The position numbers were made by a program, and so were the translations under genes. A stretch of 60,845 nt of DNA from Seiridium cupressi (Eukaryota; Ascomycota; Sordariomycetes; Amphisphaeriales; Sporocadaceae): contig JARVKI010000035.1 in NCBI GenBank assembly GCA_036674765.1, forward strand, positions 6,775 through 67,619, written 5' to 3'. This document shows, piece after piece, positions 44,004 through 55,444 of the stretch. Position 1 is the stretch's first letter; each line of letters opens with the position of its first letter. The notes beneath the pieces are model-generated. The model ran no database searches, had not been told where the DNA came from, and saw only the letters and a list, made by a program, of their open reading frames with translations.

Positions 44004-46269
44004 CTACTCGTCGTCTGAGTCTCCATCCCAGTGCTCTCCGACATCGGCCCATCCACATCCCCATCTTCGCCCTTCGGTCTCACCACCGGTCCTCAGATCT
44101 TTGGCTTCTTCCCTGCCCTCGCTCCAGCACCGGATCAGGTAATCGTCGCCGACGGTGACGAGCTTGCCTTGGTCCGTCCATGCCAACGCGCCGACCTCGC
44201 GGTCATGGCCACGAACAAGGGGAGTTCCGTTCCTAACGATGGGGATATCATCCTTTTCGCGCATGGCAGCGAGATTTGAGGAGCTATTGGTACGCTGGAA
44301 GAGCGACCTTCCGAGCGCTGGTCTTTGTGATCTTGTGCACGACGAAGGAGGGAGGGAAGATGTCGCAAAAGTGGAGTCATCAAGTGAAAGGGATGACATG
44401 GCGCCCGAAAGATCATCGCGGAAATAGCGTTCCGCAGTTGGGAAAACCACTGCGCAGGAGTCGGAGCTACCCACTGCCAGGAGCTCCCCACGGCCGTCTT
44501 TTGCGGGCCGGATGGCGGCCTTGACGTAAAACGACGTCGCATGGAGTGAAGGGTGTCGGAAACCATATATTGGGCCGAGGCCTTGATGACTGATGTTGCT
44601 GTGGCGCCGCCGTGCCGGCTCACGGGTGCTGAGTTCTGGTGCATGGCCGAGGATCAGGTGGGCCATTGAGTAGGTATATACAGTGTTGTCTTTGCAAAGA
44701 GCATAGAGCCGCGATGCGTCCGTGCTCAGCGTGAGTGACGGGATGCCAAAGGGACGCCAGTAAGAATGTGAGGTAGGTGGCGCTGTAGCCGAGATGGGGG
44801 AAGAGGTCTTGTGTCTACTAGTAGTAGATCGGATGTCCCATAGTTTGATAGTTGCGTCTGCTTCGCAAGCCGTGAGAAGCAGATGCTCCTGTCCTTCTGG
44901 GAGAAACTGAAGTGCCGTGACAGAGACATCACCTATCCTCCCAGGGAGTTCTCCACGCGAGGGCATATCCCCTGGGCCCCCAGCTGCCGCTTGTTTAACT
45001 TGCCGCAGAGTTCGTGCGTGTGCGTCGTATATGCTGTTGACGGCACACCCCTGCTTTGGTGGTGGGCGCCGGAAAGTCAACCCAGAGTCGTTCTCAGCCT
45101 GAGGCGGTATTTCTGACACAGGGCCCTTGCAGCGAAGGTCCCATATTTGGACGCTGCCATCACGAGAGGAAGTGGCAAGCACGGATCCATTCGATCTTCC
45201 GGGTTGGAAGCGTATCTGCTTCAATGAAGCAGTATGGTTATGGAGGAGCGCGACTGGTGTTTGCGTGATCATATCAATCACCCGACCTGTTTGATCACCC
45301 GAAGCAGTAGCCAGCAGATAGTCATCGTCAGAGAAGGTAAGATCGATGATTGCGTTGCTGTGCGCCGGGAAGGATAGATGTGTTTTGCTGAAAGGCTGTG
45401 AAGCATCACCCGATGAATCGAGAAGCCTCACCCGGCCTTCTTCATCACCCACAGCCACGAGACCGTTTGCTGGGAAAGATGTGAGTCTGTAATCAGAATA
45501 GCTGGTTCGTCAGGATGCACTTACTATGACATGTTGCCGTACAAAAGGGAATGCAACGGCCTGGTCCATCGTGACTGACGCAATTGTGGACGTTTTCAGG
45601 CCGGCTATAGAAGTTGGCCGTCTCCATCCTCCAATCTGACGCCGGATATGCCATGTAGGACCTCCCGGCTCGAGGCATGCCGCCCATTTCTCGTTGGAGA
45701 AGATGACCTGCCAAACCCCTGCTCGTCACGGGAGCCAATCGTCTGGCAGGCTTTTGGTCGAATACGTCATCCTCACTTTCGTCCGAATCCAGAATCTCTT
45801 GACTCGAGTGAAGGGACTGCATAGGACTGAGTAGTGCAGATTGACTTCTGCTGGGCGGAATAGAGGCTGTTGTTTCGATGTGTAGAGGCCGACATGGTGA
45901 CGAATCTGGTGTATGACGTATCTTCCTCCGCTTCGCCCTGTTGTTCCCTACGATGTTCTCGTCCCGTACGTGGCCATCCTCGTGGGGTGGTGCTAAGGGG
46001 CTGGAGGGCGCTGGTGTTTGCAGGCGGTTGTTGAGTTCCGGGGCTGCTAGATCCCTCAATGCCTTTCGAGCTGGGCTTACATGGCCCGGAGCCAGGTGTG
46101 AGGGCACGCGTGGCCTTGGAGTGAAGAAGCGTCGAAACTTCCTAGGCGTGATGGACGGGTTCCTTCGTTCCTTGGCATTGCTTCGTCTCGGTGGTGACAG
46201 CAGCCTTGTATCCTTCCGAATTGGAGATGTGGGCGTCATTCTCTCTGCCACTGTTGATCTACCAGGCAT
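44004..46269 (-). CDS. CDT2: WD40 protein Cdt2 (CRL4 ubiquitin ligase receptor)
   Basis: Two exons, complement(join(44004..45469, 45525..46269)), 736 aa. The 55-bp intron (GTAAGT...CCCAG) joins the Cys-rich end of exon 1 (IPFCTATCH) to TNGLVAVGDEEGRVRLLD in phase. The N-terminal about 215 residues are basic and disordered with many Ser/Thr-Pro sites. They are followed by about seven WD repeats. Two repeats end in WDxR (IWDLRCKG, LWDIRSTT), the motif by which DCAF receptors bind DDB1. The combination matches Cdt2/DTL. The complex ubiquitinates PCNA-bound substrates such as Cdt1 and, in fission yeast, Spd1, preventing re-replication and supporting dNTP synthesis. Loop insertions in the WD domain (for example between blades 6 and 7, Ser-rich) are long, as in other filamentous fungi. 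It is divergent from SPB1. Confidence 0.88.
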
Positions 46270-46895
46270 TGTCGCTTTGGCCGTGCCTCAGGCTTTCTGC
46301 TGTCCAGGCCCCGAGTGCGTGGTGATGCCTTGGGACACGGTCGAGGCAAGTAAAAACAAGAAGAGAGTAGGCTACGGGGAACAACTGAACATTGTGTCGG
46401 AGACAGGAACGAGGTCACGATTATACAGAATGAGTTTCAAATGCTCAGTGGCGGGGAACAGCCATCTTTTGGTGTGGTTTAAGTGGCTCGCCGCGAACGC
46501 GGTCCCTGGCACGACGCGATGCTAGCACTTTATCAAGTGCAGGAGCCAATGACGCCCGTGGAAGCGCCGTGTTGGGGGGGGGGGGGGGGGGGAGCACGAG
46601 CATGACTGCACCCGATTTGGCAGCGTTGGATCTCTGCTCTGGGCCAGCGTTGAAGCGCGAACGTGGGGCGCCTGCAGGCGAGGTCAGTGCTCCGTACAGC
46701 AGCACAGCTGAATTGACGTGGTGGGTCGCCCGCTTTTCTTATCGGCCCAGCGATAAAGAATTTTTGAAAGATTTCGGGGGGGTCCTGTCGCTACACCTAT
46801 CGTGAGATCGATTTGTGCCCGCCGTTCACTCTTCAACTGCGACCTCGTCAACACTTTCGCGAGCCCGGCCAGATCATACCAAATCTCCCGCCATA
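46270..46895. promoter_or_regulatory. Divergent promoter region CDT2 / SPB1
   Basis: This is 626 bp between divergent starts. It contains ACGCGA (46515-46520), a partial MluI-box-like core, a 19-base G tract (46574-46592), and AATTTTTGAAA (46759-46769), an element resembling the ribosome-biogenesis RRPE, about 130 bp upstream of SPB1. These assignments rest on short matches only. Confidence 0.35.
46574..46592. repeat. Poly-G tract, 19 bp
   Basis: An uninterrupted run of 19 G in the CDT2/SPB1 intergenic region. It may form a quadruplex or be of uncertain length because of sequencing. Confidence 0.9.
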
Positions 46896-49531
46896 ATGGG
46901 TTTCCAGAAGAAAACGGGCAAGGGCCGCCTGGATAAATGGTACAAGCTTGCCAAAGAGAAGGGTTACAGGTAAGAACTCGGACTTGTTTCCTTCCTTCCA
47001 TAGCCTGTCTTGAGAGTCGCTCCCGAAAACCTCTCCATATCGAGAAGAAATGGCTGACCCCATGTTACAGAGCCCGTGCTTCTTTTAAGCTGATACAACT
47101 GAACAAGAGGTTCGGTTTCCTCGAGAAGAGTAAGGTTCTGCTGGATCTCTGCGCCGCCCCCGGATCATGGTGTCAGGTCGCCGCAGAGGTGATGCCCACC
47201 AACAGTCTCATTGTTGGTGTCGATCTCTCCCCTATAAAGGCTATTCCCGGCGTCATCACCTTCCAGTCCGACATTACCACAGACAAGTGCCGAGCCACCA
47301 TTCGTCAACACTTGAAGACCTGGAAAGCCGATACCGTACTCCACGATGGAGCGCCCAATGTCGGTACTGCCTGGGTACAAGACTCTTTCAACCAGGCCGA
47401 GCTTGCGCTCCAGTCCTTGAAACTCGCGACCGAATTCCTGATTGAAGGCGGCACATTCGTGACAAAGGTCTTTAGATCGAAAGACTACAACTCATTGCTA
47501 TGGGTCTTCAACCAACTCTTCGCAAAAGTCGAGGCCACAAAACCGCCGTCCTCGCGTAATGTCTCGGCCGAAATTTTCGTCGTCTGCCGTGGCTTCAAAG
47601 CACCCAAGAAGATTGATCCCAAGTTCCTGGACCCCAAGTCAGTCTTTGCCGAACTCGCCGAGCCCGCTCCCAACAATGAGGCCAAGGTTTACAACCCCGA
47701 GATTAAGAAGCGGAAAAGAGGTGGTTACGAGGAGGGTGACTGGACACAATACAAGGAACTTCCTGCTTCCGAGTTCATCCAGACCACTGATCCGATTGCT
47801 ATTCTCGGCTCCTACAACAAGTTGACCTTGAGCCAAGCCGCGAATGGCGACATCGCCCTGGCTGCTCTGAACAAGATGCCTGAAACGACAGAGGAAATCA
47901 GGCTGTGTTGTGCGGATCTCAAAGTGCTTGGCCGGAAAGAATTCAAGATGCTGCTCAGATGGAGACTCAAAGTCCGCGAGAAGTTTGGGTTTCCGACCAA
48001 AAAGACCACCCAGGCAAAGGAAGCCGAGGAAGCTCTGGCTGAAGAGGCCGCCGAGGTAGAGTCTATGGATGAGGAGTTGAAGATCCAGGAAGAACTTCAA
48101 GCTCTCAAGGACAAGGACAATTCAAAGAAGAAGCGAGAGAGAAGAAGAGAAAACGAGAAGAAGCAAAGGGAAATTGTCCGCATGCAGCTGAACATGATGG
48201 CTCCCATGGATATCGGAATGGAAGAAGCTGGTCCGCGTGGTCCCGATGCAATGTTTGCTCTCAAGCCAATCGACAAGAGCAGCGCTGTCAACAAAATCTC
48301 GAAAGGCAAAATGGCCATCGTCACCGACGCCGATGCTAAAAAGGATCGCGACAGCGGCATTGGTTCTTCGGGGGAGACTGACGACGAATCCGATGAAGAA
48401 GAGGACCGCCTGGAACGTGAACTCGACGGCATGTACGAGCAATACAGAGAACGAAAGGCATCGTCCGATGCTAAATACCGTGCCAAGAAGGCTAGGCAAG
48501 AGGGCGAAGATGGCGAGTGGGAAGGCGTCTCAGGGGACGAAGCTGCTTCCAGCGATGATGATGTTGAGTTCGATCAGGACAGCAGTGACGATTCAGATGA
48601 CGACGATGACTCTCCTGCGCCAGCTAAGCAATTAGTGACTGATCTCGACAACACCCCTGCGGAAGCGGGAGGATTGTCTAAACGGGCGAAAAGCTTTTTC
48701 AGCCAGGACATTTTCAAGGATATGGCCGGTATACTTGATGAGCCGGAGCCTGAGGTAGAGGAAGCTTCCGATGCTGAAATGATCGATGGCGCAGCGAAAG
48801 AGAACAAACCTGCTGCTCCACAAAAGAAAGCCAAGAAAGAACGCAAAACGAAGCAGAAAGTGATCGAGCCAGACTCCGCTTCTGAGGATGAGGACGAGGG
48901 TGGATTCGAGGTCGTAAAGAACAAGAAGCAGGACGACGACTGGGAAGACCAGGACAAGCGACTACCTGACGGACGGGTCGACATCGATATTGTCACGGCT
49001 GAAGCCATGACCCTGGCACATAGGCTGGCAACAGGCCAATCAACAAAACATGACATTGAAGACGAGAACTGGAACAAGTATGCCTTCAGAGACAAGGACG
49101 CGTTGCCTGACTGGTTCATGGAGGACGAAGGAAAACATGACAGACCGCATAGGCCAATTACAAAAGCTGCTGCGGATGCGATCAAGGAAAAAACGCGTGC
49201 CTACAATGCCCGACCTATCAAGAAGGTCCGTGAAGCACAGGCACGTAAGAAGTTCAAGACTGCGCAAAGGCTGGAAAAGCTGAAGAAGAAGAGTGATCTT
49301 CTCGCCAATGATGAGGGTATGACGGAGAAAGAGAAGGCAGATAGCATCGCGAGACTTATAGCCAAGGCCGGCCGCAAGAAGCCCAAGGACCAAATCAAGG
49401 TTGTGGTGGCCAAGGGTATCAATAGGGGTGTCAAGGGCCGTCCTAAGGGTGTGAAGGGCAGGTATAAGATTGTGGATCCCAGGATGAAGAAAGAGATGAG
49501 GGCAATGAAACGGGTAGCCAAGCGCAAGTAG
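46896..49531 (+). CDS. SPB1: rRNA 2'-O-methyltransferase Spb1
   Basis: Two exons, join(46896..46969, 47071..49531), 844 aa. The 101-bp intron GTAAGA...CAG splits YR-ARASFKL. The first exon ([20 protein letters not shown]) is required and lies outside the long open frame. The FtsJ/RrmJ domain (about 20-205) has the AdoMet site [18 protein letters not shown] and the K-D-K-E catalytic set, including [13 protein letters not shown]3381 region (about 230-380) follows, then a long acidic/basic coiled section and the conserved Spb1 C-terminal domain (about 640-840, [19 protein letters not shown] to the basic end). It is a nucleolar enzyme that methylates the A-loop guanosine of 25S rRNA during 60S assembly. 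It lies close to EBP2, another 60S factor, about 7 kb away. Confidence 0.96.
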
Positions 49532-50635
49532 TTCATACGAGGACCTCTCAATACCAGGTGGCTATGCGCTGCCATGTTCATCTAGACATGCAATATCCCT
49601 TTGCCGTCACGAAAATGCGGTTTTCTAGATCCGTAACACTTTTCCCTTCGCCATTGAAATTTTGCTATGCTTTCTACGTTGTACTGGGGTTGTGTTACAT
49701 ATCTACAACGCCTCACCTTTGGCCTCGACGAGCAACGGGGACTAGAAGGGGCCCGTCCAAACTATCCTCGAGCGTCAAACTCTATTTCAGTTATGGTAAT
49801 CGAGATTGGACTCAACATTGAGCTTGATTTGTATGCCAGCAGTGCCCCAAGGCGGTCCCGCCTCTGCCGTCTAGGTATATCCTTCGTCATGTCCTCGTAT
49901 CCTGGTGTGTTCAAGTATACACCCTGTGGGATAAGTCCCCATTCGTGTCTCTGTCAACGGCAAAGGACAGACGACTTGAGCGGGCATTTTCTCGTCTCTT
50001 GGTTCTTCTTTAATGGACTACACACATTATAAAGATTGTCATATGCAGACGCTCTAGTGCCACCAGCTCTCCTATCAAATTGCCCAGGTAGGACGACCGC
50101 GGAATTTAAAAAAAATTTAAAATTTTTTTTTCCCTGAAATTAATGAACATATTTAATCATTATTAGAACAATAGAAATAAAATTTCACGGGGGCCGTCAA
50201 TGTCTTCATGTGACATCAACTTGAATGTATACCTATTAGGGAAAACAAAGCCTAGCGCTCAAAGTAGCCATTAGGTGTGGTTGCTAGAGGTGCCACATTT
50301 TATACTTAATCGACCATCCAGATGAATCCAATTGGCTAAGTGCTTCGGCTTGATCTACAAGGTGAGCCGCAGGTGGCCGAATGTTTGGTAGCTTCTAATG
50401 GACGATCTCCTGACGAAATGGGCCGGGTGATTGGCATTGAGTGAGCTCATGTTTGACGGATAGCTTGGTAGTGATGTCATAGTTCATCATTGAGCGTCTA
50501 AAAAGCATCACTCTGGTAGCAAGCTTCGAGCTAAGCAACTCCAGCTCCTACATAAAAGAAAACCATAGGCTTGAACCAATCCGCCAATTAAGACTTCAAT
50601 ACCCTATACCATACAATCGAAAACATACAGACACA
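49532..50635. other. Intergenic with AT-rich low-complexity block
   Basis: No gene recognised. At about 50,106-50,131 there is an A/T-only block (A8, T3, A4, T9 pattern). The last 100 bp are the promoter and leader of the next gene. Confidence 0.5.
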
Positions 50636-51334
50636 ATGGTCGCCCTACGCATCAGCAACGTTTTCCGAACCGCAAGCGCAGCAGCTCGCTACCGAGCACC
50701 GGCTGCAGCTCCTAGTTACCGTACCTTCACGACAACCCCTCGAGCTTTCGCTGGCCAGGGCTACGGCGATGGAAAAGGCAGCCCCGAGGGTGAGAAACCT
50801 TCAGAGCAGCCCGAAGCCAACAAGACACAAGAGAACTCAGAGCACCCGGGTCCCGCACCTCCGGATGTTGGTAAGGGCACCGGCGGCGGACCCACCAAGG
50901 CGGCGTTCAGCGACTCAATGAACAAGGCGGCGTCCCAGAAGGACCCGGCCGACGCCAGCGCCGAGTCAGGCGGTGCGCGGTCGAAGGAGGCAGCAGAGAC
51001 CGGGTCCAGCCCTACTGGCGGATCTGTTGGAGAAGGCAAAGGAGGTGAGGCACTTAAGGGCCCCCAGGGCGATGGCGCGCCGCAACCCAAGATTCACAAC
51101 CAATCGGTGTCCAGCCAGAATCAGGAGCTGAGCGAGGAACAGAAGCGTGAGGTCGATGAGCATAACAAGGAGTTCGAGAAGAGGCACGACCGTGCTGCCC
51201 CTGCCAGTGATGACAAGGTGGACCAAAAGTTCTGGAAGGGAGAGTAAGTCACAATCGTCACGGCAACTTGATTTTTACTTCACAAGAGGAAGAGATGTGC
51301 TGACATTGGTTACAGCGGCGGCGTGCAGAAGTAG
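50636..51334 (+). CDS. Small mitochondrial-type fungal protein, unknown function
   Basis: Two exons, join(50636..51243, 51316..51334), 208 aa. The intron is 72 bp (GTAAGT...TTACAG, with a GCTGAC branch). It starts inside the codon before an apparent TAA, so the unspliced frame ends FWKGE, while splicing gives FWKGDGGVQK. The first 36 residues (MVALRISNVFRTASAAARYR and on to YRTFTTTPRAF) form a clear mitochondrial presequence with an FTTTPRAF cleavage-like site. The mature part is Gly/Ser/Pro/Glu-rich and looks disordered, with a charged helical end (LSEEQKREVDEHNKEFEKRHD). I do not recognise a characterised family. The composition suggests a stress-related (hydrophilin-like) or scaffold protein of the matrix, but that is a guess. 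Confidence 0.75.
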
Positions 51335-51783
51335 TGGACCTTAAGGTACGGAAGTTGATTGCTCTGCTTAAGGCAGGAAGTGTAATTACATGTTGGTTCA
51401 TGATTATTTTCACGAAAAAGTCCTGAGTACACGTCTGTATAGTATTACAAAAAATTGAGATCATGACGTTCCTGAATCTGAAGACTGGAGATTGAGATCG
51501 GTAGATTATGAATGTGTAAACTCAAATAATCACTGCTCTTAAGTCCATGGTAAAAGTACATGTACCTAAGATTACTACCGTAGTAGTTGCATGCAATTGT
51601 AACCCACCCTCATAAGCTAGTGGTAGCTTCGGCTGGGGGCACTAGGCCATGCTTCCTAATGTATTGTACGCCCAGCGCAACTTTAAACATTGTAACTCAA
51701 CATCTCGAGAGATAGCCACACGATACCGGCTGTCATCCACAGTCTCTGCCTCATGGCAATTAACCTTGCCAATGACCTTACCA
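51335..51783. other. Intergenic, no gene recognised
   Basis: AT-rich 3' flank and short promoter of the following gene. No feature recognised. Confidence 0.5.
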
Positions 51784-53085
51784 ATGGCGGATGAGGAGCT
51801 ATTGTCCAAGATCCATGGCCTTGGCGATCTAGATCTGGCAGCATTGCTCTGCCTCTTGAGCCGCGAACATTGCATCATCAGCACCGAACCCGAGGCCTTA
51901 GATGACCTCGTTGAGGAGCTGCAGCTCGTAAGCCATTGTAGCATACCTTCACGCGCCTACTCTGCTAATCCCTCAGCATAGGTTGTAACGGAGACCTTCA
52001 ACCTCAAACCCGCTGTTGTGTCCCTCAACTCCGAAACCACCCTCGATGAGTTCGCCGCCTCGATCCTGCTCTCCAGCGCAAACTCGCGCGCCAGCTCGCC
52101 TTTGAGGAGTCGCACGCCCGTGCAAGACTCTTACTTCCACTCCTCGCTCCATCCATCCTCACATGGCCAGCGTGCCCATCGGGCGGGCCTCTCGCCGCTC
52201 TCGCAGATCTCTCCCAGCAGCAACACGACCATCGGCCAGCAGCCAGCACCGCAGATCGCGAACGTGATCTTGGCACGCGACCTAGACAAGGCGCCAAAGG
52301 TGGTCCAGATACAAGCGTTGGAGCTGCTCCGGACGAGGCGCATTTTCACGCGGACCAGTGTCCAGACCGCGCCGAAGCAGTTCCTGTTCGTCGCCGTGCT
52401 GGGTGCAGGCAGTGGGGGCGAGGCGAGAGTCACGGAGCACCTGAATGATGCCTTCTACCTGGCCCACTGGCACGACCCACTGGACGGGTTTGCGCATCTC
52501 GAGGAACGAGATGGGGGCTTGATCGAGGATGATGAGAAACAGGGGCAGCAGAACGGGGGGGATGGCAGCGACAGCGACGCCTCGGTAGTCCGCCGCCCTA
52601 GCCGAGCAAGCACGCCGCACCACGAGCTGTTTCCTTCGAGTCCGAGCAGGGGACTCTCCAAGATACAGAGCGAGAACGAAAGTAGCGGACCTCTCATCAC
52701 CGAATCCGACATCACGACGCTTTCTCTGGCCTCCCGCTCGGTCAACGTGGATGTGGAAATCCTGCGCTACCAGATGAACCTGGTCTCCTTTCTGCGAATG
52801 CACCACGCGGTAGCCGGCGGGATTATACCGCTCGCCACGAAGCACTTTGACGGCCTGATTCGCAGCATGGCCGTGCTACACGGGCTGGACTTCGTCACAC
52901 CGGCCCTGGTCGTGCTGGCGCTGCGGAAAATCTACCTCCACAGGATTCGGATCGTGACGGATCCAAGCAAGGAACGGAGTGTGCAGTGGGGGAGCGAGGT
53001 GGCCGCCGTGGAGCAGCTGCTCGAGGGTGTTGGGCCTGAGGATGTCATGGAGGATGTCATCGAGATGGTGGATGTACCACTGTGA
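51784..53085 (+). CDS. Magnesium-chelatase-like fungal protein without visible P-loop
   Basis: Two exons, join(51784..51927, 51982..53085), 415 aa. The 54-bp intron GTAAGC...ATAG joins LVEELQL to VVTETFNLKPAVV. The start MADEELLSKIHGLGDLDLAA is chosen because the sequence upstream is not conserved-looking. The N-terminal about 60 residues (LAALLCLLSREHCII) and the C-terminal helical part (HHAVAGGIIPLATKHFDGLI, then LHGLDFVTPALVVLALRKIY) resemble fungal proteins annotated as magnesium chelatase subunit I-like. The latter corresponds to the helical lid after the AAA+ core. I find no GxxxxGK[ST] Walker A and no clear Walker B. Fungi do not make chlorophyll, so the role is something else and unknown. 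The middle (about 85-125 and 220-275) is Ser-rich and probably disordered. Confidence 0.65.
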
Positions 53086-53654
53086 AAGCGCATTAGCTGT
53101 GATACCAAGTCTTCAATACTTCGAAGAACAGAAACTACATCCGAGGCGTTTGTAGCATCAGCATCACAGAGGCATTGCGAAAACAACTGAAAGCAAGCTA
53201 TACTCAATAGTAGCCAATAAGCCCAGCATCATGCATGTTTTCGAGCAACATGAGAGGTCGAGGTTCAAGGGTATATTCTTATCTTCTCTCTGTCCAGCAC
53301 ATTCAAGTGGACCTAATCATCGGTCATTTAAAGTGCGGTATTGTATCCTTTTCATTCAAAAGACAGGACAAATAGCAAGACAGATACAAAATTATTTCGT
53401 CATAAATGCATTTCCTTCTCTTCCACCGCAGTAAAGATCCTATCGCCGTCCATTGTATGGAGACTGTCCTCGTATCCTTTTAGATATATGTACACAGAAT
53501 AATTGACCAACGCCAGCCGAGTATGCTTTTCCTCGGGATTCACACAAAGCCATTACATCGATTCATTACCACTCCATGTCTATAGAAGCCACAACGCCGA
53601 TCCTCAACCCGTTCATTCGATGCTGATCGCGTACTCATGACGTTTTGCAAAGTT
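53086..53654. other. Intergenic between convergent genes
   Basis: 3' flanks of the chelatase-like gene and GDA1. Nothing recognised. Confidence 0.5.
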
Positions 53655-55444
53655 CTAATGGATCTCAGAGACCTTGCATTGCCATCCGGAGTTCTTGGCT
53701 AGAAGGGGCAGACTATAACGGAGGTTAGTGTTATTCGTGGGTAGAGCCGAATTAGTCAGGGAGTAAAACATACCTAGCACCTAAACACCAGCCCAACTCG
53801 TTGTCCTTGATCTTCTTCGCGATACGGACCTCACGGTCGATGGGCATGTCGTATCCCGTGTGCAGAAGCCCGGTCATGAAGCTGAGGTCCAGGCAGCTCT
53901 CGCCGCGGTCCCTGAGCTCATCCAGAGCACCAGGGATGCTGTGGAAGACATCCCACTGCGACTCGCCGCCACATACGGTGTGGGTGAGATCGTGCAGCTC
54001 TCGCAGAGTGAACGAGTCAGGCATGCCGAGGGGCTTGAGACGGTCGTAGAAGAAGGAAAAGACATAGACGTCCTCCTTGGCGAACGTCTTACCGAGCGAG
54101 GGCTGGTGGATACCATTGAAAGAGCAGGGGGCCAGAGAACAGGAAGCTTCCTTGTTCAGAATGCGCTCGGCGAGCTGGCGGCACTGCGCCGGAGCAGGAT
54201 TCGCGGGGCCAGTCATGTTGAGCTCAATCTTGCCGGAACCAAGAGATGAGCTGTCGCCCAGATCGACCTTGATCAAGTCGCTCTGGCCAGCATTGATGCA
54301 GGGGTTGATGATGGGCTTCTTGAGCCACTCAGTGCCTGTCTTCTCCTTGGCGATATCGTTCAACAGTGCGAGATGGATGGCATTACGCGCGGCCATGAGA
54401 CCATAGCCCAGATGCGAGTGCTGGTACAGCTCGAAGCTGCGGCCGCCAAAGGCAAGCTTGTACTTGTGGTCACCCTCGGCCATGTGTTCGGGCATGCCGC
54501 TTCCGACAACGCCCTTGAAAGTGGGCTCGAAGACGATCTGGGTCGAGCCACCACCGAGGTCGAAGATGGCGGCCGTTGGACTTTCCTCGGGTCCGCCAAT
54601 CTTGCCAAGCAGGTAGTTTGTGGTGATCCAGGCATACACACCCTCATCTGAGCCATCCATGATCGCAACGCCGTTCTCCTCCTTGGATACGACGGGGAAA
54701 GGATACTTGGTCTCCAGATGGTTACGGACGGTTTCCAGGATCTTGTTCGAAGCCTCAGAACCGATCATACGCAGACCAGCGGTGGCCTTGACAGCGACCG
54801 GGGAGCAGCCCTTCAGCTTGTCGGGGACGTGCTGCATAGCGACAGCCATGAGATCATCAAGAGTTTGAGCGGCGGCTAGAGGATCGTCCTTATACTTGCT
54901 CAGACCACCAACACTCTTCTCGGTCATCTTGAACTCTTCCCTCTCGAGCTCGGGCGTCGGTCCGCAGTTGTTGAACTTGTACACGTGGATGCGCGACCCA
55001 GTGCTGCCGGCATCGATCATGAGCACATACTGGATGATGGGCTTCTCCTTGGAGAACGACTTGGTACACCTCTCGGTGCCGTAGGTCGAATCGGAGGGTG
55101 TCTGACCGCCAGACGATGCGCTCGAGGCTGGAGTTTGTCCATTAGCTCTTGCTCGTAATGCCAGGTCCGAGTGCTGGAGCAGAAATAAACATACTGTCTT
55201 GGTAGATGTCGACGCCTCTGGGCGACAAGAAGTAGAAGAGGAAGACCAAGAACACGACTATTGCCGTGGTCTTCAACCACCTCGTCTTCTGGGCCTGGTT
55301 CATCCCCGCGGCTTGCTGTAGCTTCTCCAGGATGCCGCCTCTGTTGTCAGCCCGGTGATGGTGACCGGACTCGTATCGGGCGGGCTTTTCGTGAGGATCG
55401 CGAGCTGCGTGCTTGGTAGGCAGGGAAACTGAAGTTCTCCTCAT
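53655..55444 (-). CDS. GDA1: Golgi guanosine-diphosphatase Gda1
   Basis: Three exons, complement(join(53655..53712, 53774..55127, 55195..55444)), 553 aa. Introns are 67 bp (GTATGT...CAG) and 61 bp (GTATGT...ATAG). It is a type II membrane protein: basic cytosolic tail, one span at about 59-73 (TTAIVVFLVFLFYFL), short stem, then the lumenal GDA1/CD39 nucleotidase domain. Apyrase conserved regions are visible: IDAGSTGSRIHVY, KATAGLRMIG, SDEGVYAWITTNYLLG, FDLGGGSTQIVFE. The last exon adds SLPLLAKNSGWQCKVSEIH; the unspliced frame would end in RYVLLPD. The enzyme converts GDP to GMP in the Golgi lumen, which drives GDP-mannose import and thus mannosylation of cell-wall proteins, such as the Thr-rich protein in this window. 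Confidence 0.95.
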
